A DNA stretch of 11,479 nt, taken from Candidatus Omnitrophota bacterium (GTDB lineage Bacteria; Omnitrophota; Gorgyraeia; 1-14-0-20-64-10; JACQQZ01). Of the stretch, positions 7,575 through 11,479 are shown piece by piece (the first letter of the stretch is position 1; every line of letters starts with the position of its first letter). A program made the position numbers and the translations under genes. The DNA lies in the NCBI GenBank assembly GCA_016206635.1, contig JACQRF010000179.1:1-11479 (forward strand), given 5' to 3'. The notes under the pieces are model-generated. The model was not told the origin of the DNA, did not search any database, and saw only the letters and a list, made by a program, of their open reading frames with translations.

Positions 7575-7771
7575 GGGGGGGTCACGAGTTCGTAGAGCCG
7601 GCCGGGCCCGAGCGGGCCCACCCCGCGGATCAGCCCGGCGTCCACCAACTCTTTCAAATCGCGGGCCGCCGTCGGGATGGAGGCGCCGGTTTGGAGCGCG
7701 TAGTCTTTGCGGGCGATCCGGCCCACGGTCTTCAAGGTGTCGAGCAGCCACCGCTGCCGCTGGTTCAGCGC
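7571..7771 (-). other. C-terminal winged helix-turn-helix domain of the first RND pump
   Basis: Residues 1171-1236 of the first pump read as a compact wHTH. Helix 1 is LNQRQRWLLDTLKTVG, helix 2 RIARKDYALQTG, the likely recognition helix SIPTAARDLKELVDAG and the wing LIRGVGPLGPGRLYELV. The pattern with DY, TG, S-x-x-TA-x-RDL, LV-x-x-GLI and a Gly-rich GRLY turn matches the wHTH found at the ends of many Fic-family and RecG-like ATP-binding regulators and in DeoR-type repressors. The domain is in frame with the pump and ends at its stop codon. Its target is unknown; the operon's own promoter is a natural guess. Confidence 0.8.
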
Positions 7772-10700
7772 CCTCGGGACGCTGGGCGGCGCAGGGACCG
7801 GCGCCGGGAGTGCCGGCGGCGCGGGCGGCCCGGCCAGCAAACGTGGGGCGGTCGCCGGCGGGGGGGGTGGCTCGGGCAATGGCATCGGCGGTGGCGGCGG
7901 CAACCGCGGCTCCCCCGGTGGCGGCATGTCCAAGGTGGGTACCATCGGCCGCGGGGTCGAGGTCGTCAGCGGCTCCGACGGGACCGCCTCTTCCCGGCCA
8001 TAGTCCTCGGGAATGTCCGGCAGCTCGCCCACCCAGGGGGGCGGCGGACACGCGGGGCCGGGCGGGACGACGACCGGGCCGGCCGGCGCCACCGCCGGGA
8101 TCGCCGCCGGCAACGGGTGGGGCCACACGCGTTGCACGATCTGCTCGCCGACCAAAAACACGGTCGGCAGCACGATCAACGTCAGGACGGTGGCGGACAG
8201 CAACCCACCCATAATCGTGATGCCCATCGGGCCCTGCAGCTCCGCCCCCTCCGACAAGCCCAGCGCCAGCGGCAGGAGGCCCAGCACCGTCGTCAGGGTG
8301 GTCATCAGAATCGGGCGCAGCCGCGTCCGGCTGGCCTCCAGCAACGCGTCGTACGTGGAGAGGCCTTGCTCCCGTTGGAGCTGGTTCACGAAATCAATCA
8401 AGACGATCCCGTTATCAACGACGATCCCGCCCAACAGCATGACGCCGAGGCCGACCATCGCGCTCACCGGGGTGTGCGTCACCCATAGGGCGACGACGAT
8501 CCCCACCGCGGCCAGCGGAATCGTCACCATGATCAGGAACGGCTGCCAGAGGGATTCAAAGGTGGCCGCCATCACCATGTACACCAGGAGGAACGCCAGC
8601 GCCGCCAGGGACAGCAAGCTCCGGAACGACTCGCGCATCTCCTCGTGCTCGCCGGCGATTCTGACCTCATAGCCGGCCGGGACCGTCAGCCGTCGGAGCA
8701 TCGCCGACACATCCTCCATGGCATTGCCCAACGGGCGCCGATGCAGATTCGCGGAGACCAGCACGATCCGCTGGCGGTCCAATCGCCGGATCTCAGTCGG
8801 CCCCTTCCCCACCGCCAGGTACGCCACCTCCGCCAACGGCACGCTCACCTGCAGCGGCGACCGGACCGTCAGCCGCCGCACCCGGCCGAGGTCGGCGCGG
8901 TCGCCGGCCCGCAACCGCACCCGGACATCAATCTCCCGACCGGCCTCTTTGAACTTCGTGGCGACGAATCCCTTGACGGCGGTCTGCGCCGTCAACGCGA
9001 TATCGCTGACCGACAGGTGATAGGTGGCCGCCCGGTCTTTGAGGACGCGGACCTTGGTCTCCGGGGACGGCGGCACCACGCTGGTATGGACCCCGTACAG
9101 CCCCGGGACGGCGCGCAGCCGATCCCCGACGGTGTCCGCCAACGATTCCAGCGGCCCCAGCTGCGTGCCGCGGACCTCCAGCACCACCGGCGCGGCGGCC
9201 AAGGCCGTGGCCTTGAGCGCCGACTCCTCCGCGATGAACTCCAGCTGCGCCCCCTCGAGCGGGGCCGGCCCGAGGGCCGCCCGCGCCTCTTGAATGACGC
9301 CGGCGGTGTCAAGCCGGCGCTCGGCGCGCGGCTTCAGCCCCACGAGAATCCGTCCCTGATGCGGCCCCAGCGTTTCCACGAGGTCGGCGCCGCCCTGCCC
9401 TTTCATCGACCCGATGTTCACGGTGACGTCGCGCACCGCGGCGTGGGCGCGGAGCTGCGCCTCGATGCGCCGGGCCACGCGGTCCGTGACCACCAGCCGC
9501 GTCCCCGGCGGCATCCCCAGCTTGATGGCGAATTGGCCGTGATCAATTTTGGGCAGGAACTCCCGGGGCAGCATCTGCCCGACCATCACGCTGACCCCGA
9601 ACACCGCGGCGGCCAGGAGCATCGTGCGCCCCGGATGATCCAGGCACCAGCGGACGGCCGGCGGCGCCGGCCGGGAGGCCGCCGCGGCCGGACGACCCGC
9701 CGGGGTGGGCGACGGCCGCGGCCGGATGCGCGAGGCCAAGAGCGGGGGCAGCGTCAGCGAGACGATCAGGCTCGCCACGTTGGACACCGTCACCGTGAAC
9801 GCCAGATCACGGAACAGCTGGCCCACCAAGCCGACCACGAACACCATGGGGAGGAACACGACGATGGTCGTCAGCACCGTGCCGAAAATGGCGGCGGCCA
9901 CTTCCTGCGTCCCCTGGACGGCCGCCGGCCCGGGGGCGGCGCCCAGCTCGCGGTGCCGGGCGATGTTCTCCACGACGACGACGCCGGCGTCCACCAGCAG
10001 CCCGACGCCCAGGGCCAGCCCGCCCAGCGAGATGATATTCAGCGACACCCCGGCGAAGTACATCGCGCTCAGCGTCGCGAGGATCGAGAGGGGGATCGCG
10101 GCGGTCACGTTCAGCGCCGCCCACGGGTTGCGCAGGAACGCCCACAGGACGAGGAACGCCAAGATCGCGCCCTGCCAGGCGGCGTCCACGACGCCGCGCA
10201 CCGCCCGGCGGATCGCCACCGACTGGTCGGAGGCGATCCGGATCGTCACGCCGGGGGGCAGCGATCGCCGGATCCGCTCGACCCCCTGCAGCACGCGCGT
10301 GACGACCTGGACCGTGTTCGCGCCCGATTGTTTTTGAATGGCGAGCGAGATATTTTCTTGGCCGTTGAAGCGCGAGATCGAGGTGCGCTCCTTGTAGGTG
10401 TCTTTCACGACGGCGACATCGCGCAGCAGCACGAGGCGCGGGCTCGGGTGGATCCCGCCCTCCCGGCGCAGCGGCTGCTCGCGCTGCCGCTGCAACGCCT
10501 GCTGGTGCTCGGCCTGGCCCCGTCGCGCCTGCTCGTCCTCCTCGACATTGACCGCGATCTCTTTGATCTCCGGCACCACCTTGAATTCCCCGATCGTCCG
10601 GATCAGGTATTCGTAGAAGGCCTCCTTGATCGTGCCGGCCGGGTAATTGAGATTGGCCTTGGAGAGGGCGTCCGAGATCCCGACAATGGAGGTGCCGGAG

Positions 10701-11281
10701 GCCTGGAGCCGGCCTTGGTCTACCTCGACCAGGATCTCGCGCTCGAGGCCGCCCGTCACCGCGACGGACGCCACCCCCTCCACTTTCTCGAGCGCGTCCT
10801 TGATCTGCCGCCGGGTCAGCTCCAGCAGCTCGTAGGGCGGCATCGGCCCCGAGACATTGAGCACCAGCGCGGGCAGCTCGAACGGATTGTATTTGATGAC
10901 GACGGGGTCTTCCGCCCCGCGCGGGAGCCGCTCCTTGACGAGATCGAGTTTCTCGCGGACGCCGAGCGCGGCGAAGTCCATGTTGGTCCCCCAGACGAAC
11001 TCCGCGATGACGAGGGAGACCTCCTCCTTGGACACGGAGCTGATGCGGCGCAGGCCCGGCACCGTGCCGACGACCTCCTCCAGGGGGTTGGTGACGAGCA
11101 GCTCGATCTCCTCCGGCGCGGCATCCTTGTACCGGGTCACGACGGAGATCTGGGGATAGGTGATGGAGGGGAACAGCTCCTGGGGCATGCGGGACCAGGC
11201 GATCACCCCCAGGAGCGCGACCGCCACGTAGACCATGATCGTCGTGACGGGGCGGCGGATGGAGGCGGCCGGCAGGCTCAT
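7571..11281 (-). CDS. RND efflux pump fused to a C-terminal winged helix-turn-helix domain
   Basis: This 1236-residue RND transporter (usual length about 1030-1100) starts at the ATG at 11281, 5 bases after GGAGG. Order: TM1 at about 12-30, first periplasmic porter domain about 31-360, TM2-TM6 about 367-515, an Ala/Pro-rich cytoplasmic loop about 519-545, TM7 about 553-570, second periplasmic domain about 571-885 and TM8-TM12 about 887-1045. The TM4 motif is VDAGVVVVENI (D431, A432), the TM10 motif VVDNGIVLID (D956, N957) and the TM11 signature RLRPILMT (987-994). A charged Gln/Arg/Glu-rich insert lies at about 246-280 in the periplasmic part. After TM12 comes a proline-rich linker (about 1053-1170, with some 47 prolines) and then a wHTH domain (1171-1236). 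It shares its N-terminus (MSLPA, RRP) and overall layout with the downstream pump, so the two are paralogues. The pump stop overlaps the next start as ATGA. RND C-termini face the cytoplasm, so the added domain could reach DNA. Substrate unknown. Confidence 0.95.
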   Translation of the reverse strand: MSLPAASIRRPVTTIMVYVAVALLGVIAWSRMPQELFPSITYPQISVVTRYKDAAPEEIELLVTNPLEEVVGTVPGLRRISSVSKEEVSLVIAEFVWGTNMDFAALGVREKLDLVKERLPRGAEDPVVIKYNPFELPALVLNVSGPMPPYELLELTRRQIKDALEKVEGVASVAVTGGLEREILVEVDQGRLQASGTSIVGISDALSKANLNYPAGTIKEAFYEYLIRTIGEFKVVPEIKEIAVNVEEDEQARRGQAEHQQALQRQREQPLRREGGIHPSPRLVLLRDVAVVKDTYKERTSISRFNGQENISLAIQKQSGANTVQVVTRVLQGVERIRRSLPPGVTIRIASDQSVAIRRAVRGVVDAAWQGAILAFLVLWAFLRNPWAALNVTAAIPLSILATLSAMYFAGVSLNIISLGGLALGVGLLVDAGVVVVENIARHRELGAAPGPAAVQGTQEVAAAIFGTVLTTIVVFLPMVFVVGLVGQLFRDLAFTVTVSNVASLIVSLTLPPLLASRIRPRPSPTPAGRPAAAASRPAPPAVRWCLDHPGRTMLLAAAVFGVSVMVGQMLPREFLPKIDHGQFAIKLGMPPGTRLVVTDRVARRIEAQLRAHAAVRDVTVNIGSMKGQGGADLVETLGPHQGRILVGLKPRAERRLDTAGVIQEARAALGPAPLEGAQLEFIAEESALKATALAAAPVVLEVRGTQLGPLESLADTVGDRLRAVPGLYGVHTSVVPPSPETKVRVLKDRAATYHLSVSDIALTAQTAVKGFVATKFKEAGREIDVRVRLRAGDRADLGRVRRLTVRSPLQVSVPLAEVAYLAVGKGPTEIRRLDRQRIVLVSANLHRRPLGNAMEDVSAMLRRLTVPAGYEVRIAGEHEEMRESFRSLLSLAALAFLLVYMVMAATFESLWQPFLIMVTIPLAAVGIVVALWVTHTPVSAMVGLGVMLLGGIVVDNGIVLIDFVNQLQREQGLSTYDALLEASRTRLRPILMTTLTTVLGLLPLALGLSEGAELQGPMGITIMGGLLSATVLTLIVLPTVFLVGEQIVQRVWPHPLPAAIPAVAPAGPVVVPPGPACPPPPWVGELPDIPEDYGREEAVPSEPLTTSTPRPMVPTLDMPPPGEPRLPPPPPMPLPEPPPPPATAPRLLAGPPAPPALPAPVPAPPSVPRALNQRQRWLLDTLKTVGRIARKDYALQTGASIPTAARDLKELVDAGLIRGVGPLGPGRLYELVTPP

Positions 11282-11286
11282 GCGGG

Positions 11287-11291
11287 CCTCC
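11287..11291 (-). promoter_or_regulatory. Ribosome binding site of the first RND pump
   Basis: GGAGG on the minus strand, 5 bases before the ATG at 11281. It lies in the 33-base gap after the adaptor stop and confirms the pump start. The second pump has no such site. Confidence 0.85.
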
Positions 11292-11314
11292 GGGCCGCGG
11301 CGCGCCCGGCGCGC

Positions 11315-11479
11315 TCAGTCCGTGTCGTGGGGCTCGTGGGCTGGTTCGTGGTGAGGGTCCTCCCGCTTCAGGCCCGATTCCTCGACTTCCAACAGCACCA
11401 CCTTGGAGCCATCCTTGAGCTTGCCGCGCGCCTCGACGACCACCTGCTCGTCTTCCGAGAGGCCGCTGCCGATCTCGGC
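11315..11479 (-). CDS. Periplasmic adaptor (HlyD/AcrA-type membrane fusion protein), C-terminal end only
   Basis: The frame is open from the right edge to the TGA at 11315-11317, giving the last 54 residues. The segment AEIGSGLSEDEQVVVEARGKL followed by KDGSKVVLLEV matches the usual end of RND adaptors, where a G-L-x-x-G/D-E-x-V-V-V strand and a K-(L)-x-D-G-x-x-V strand close the membrane-proximal domain. Such adaptors bridge the RND pump and the outer-membrane channel in the periplasm. It is followed after 33 bases by the first RND pump, the normal adaptor-pump operon order. The last 20 or so residues are hydrophilic and rich in His and acidic residues (five His in PHHEPAHEPHD). The start and most of the protein lie outside the window. 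Confidence 0.85.
   Translation of the reverse strand, partial: AEIGSGLSEDEQVVVEARGKLKDGSKVVLLEVEESGLKREDPHHEPAHEPHDTD

Noticed and set aside
7575..8126. An upstream extension of the second RND pump to an ATG at 8126
   Set aside because: The extra 184 residues are an out-of-frame reading of the proline-rich and wHTH part of the first pump. The RND N-terminus MSLPAFSVRRP begins at 7574 exactly as in its paralogue.
1..11479. tRNA, rRNA, CRISPR arrays, insertion sequences or transposase genes
   Set aside because: I found no cloverleaf-like tRNA, no regularly spaced identical DNA repeats and no transposase or integrase motifs on either strand.

Overview
The window is GC-rich bacterial DNA with every supportable gene on the minus strand, so transcription runs from position 11479 towards position 1. 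The RND pumps, the periplasmic adaptor and a secreted protein with a long signal region point to a double-membraned (Gram-negative-type) bacterium. The high GC, the very long secreted repeat protein and the unusual pump fusions suggest an uncultivated lineage such as Omnitrophota, Nitrospirota or Methylomirabilota. That placement is an impression from protein style, not a phylogenetic result.

Layout, in transcription order. (1) 11479-11315: the C-terminal end of a periplasmic adaptor (HlyD/AcrA-type membrane fusion protein). (2) 11281-7571: a large RND inner-membrane pump with a long proline-rich tail that ends in a winged helix-turn-helix DNA-binding domain. (3) 7574-4278: a second RND pump, overlapping the first by the four bases ATGA, with what look like two extra membrane helices between TM2 and TM3. 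(4) 4277-3847: a 431-base intergenic region, AT-rich in its upstream half, which holds a good sigma70-like promoter and a cyclic-di-GMP-I (GEMM-I) riboswitch aptamer. (5) 3846 to beyond position 1: the first 1282 codons of a giant, apparently secreted protein with degenerate YD/Rhs-like motifs and a tandem repeat of about 108 residues.

How the parts may work together. The adaptor and the two pumps look like one operon, laid out like mdtABC (one adaptor, two RND subunits), so a mixed-subunit tripartite efflux pump is plausible. No outer-membrane TolC-type gene lies inside the window. The DNA-binding domain on the cytoplasmic end of the first pump suggests a transporter that may also be a membrane-anchored regulator. 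The giant secreted protein is a separate transcription unit; its riboswitch suggests that it is a surface or adhesion factor controlled by c-di-GMP.

The strongest candidates for something new are the RND-wHTH fusion, the riboswitch-controlled giant repeat protein, and the RND pump with an inserted helical hairpin.
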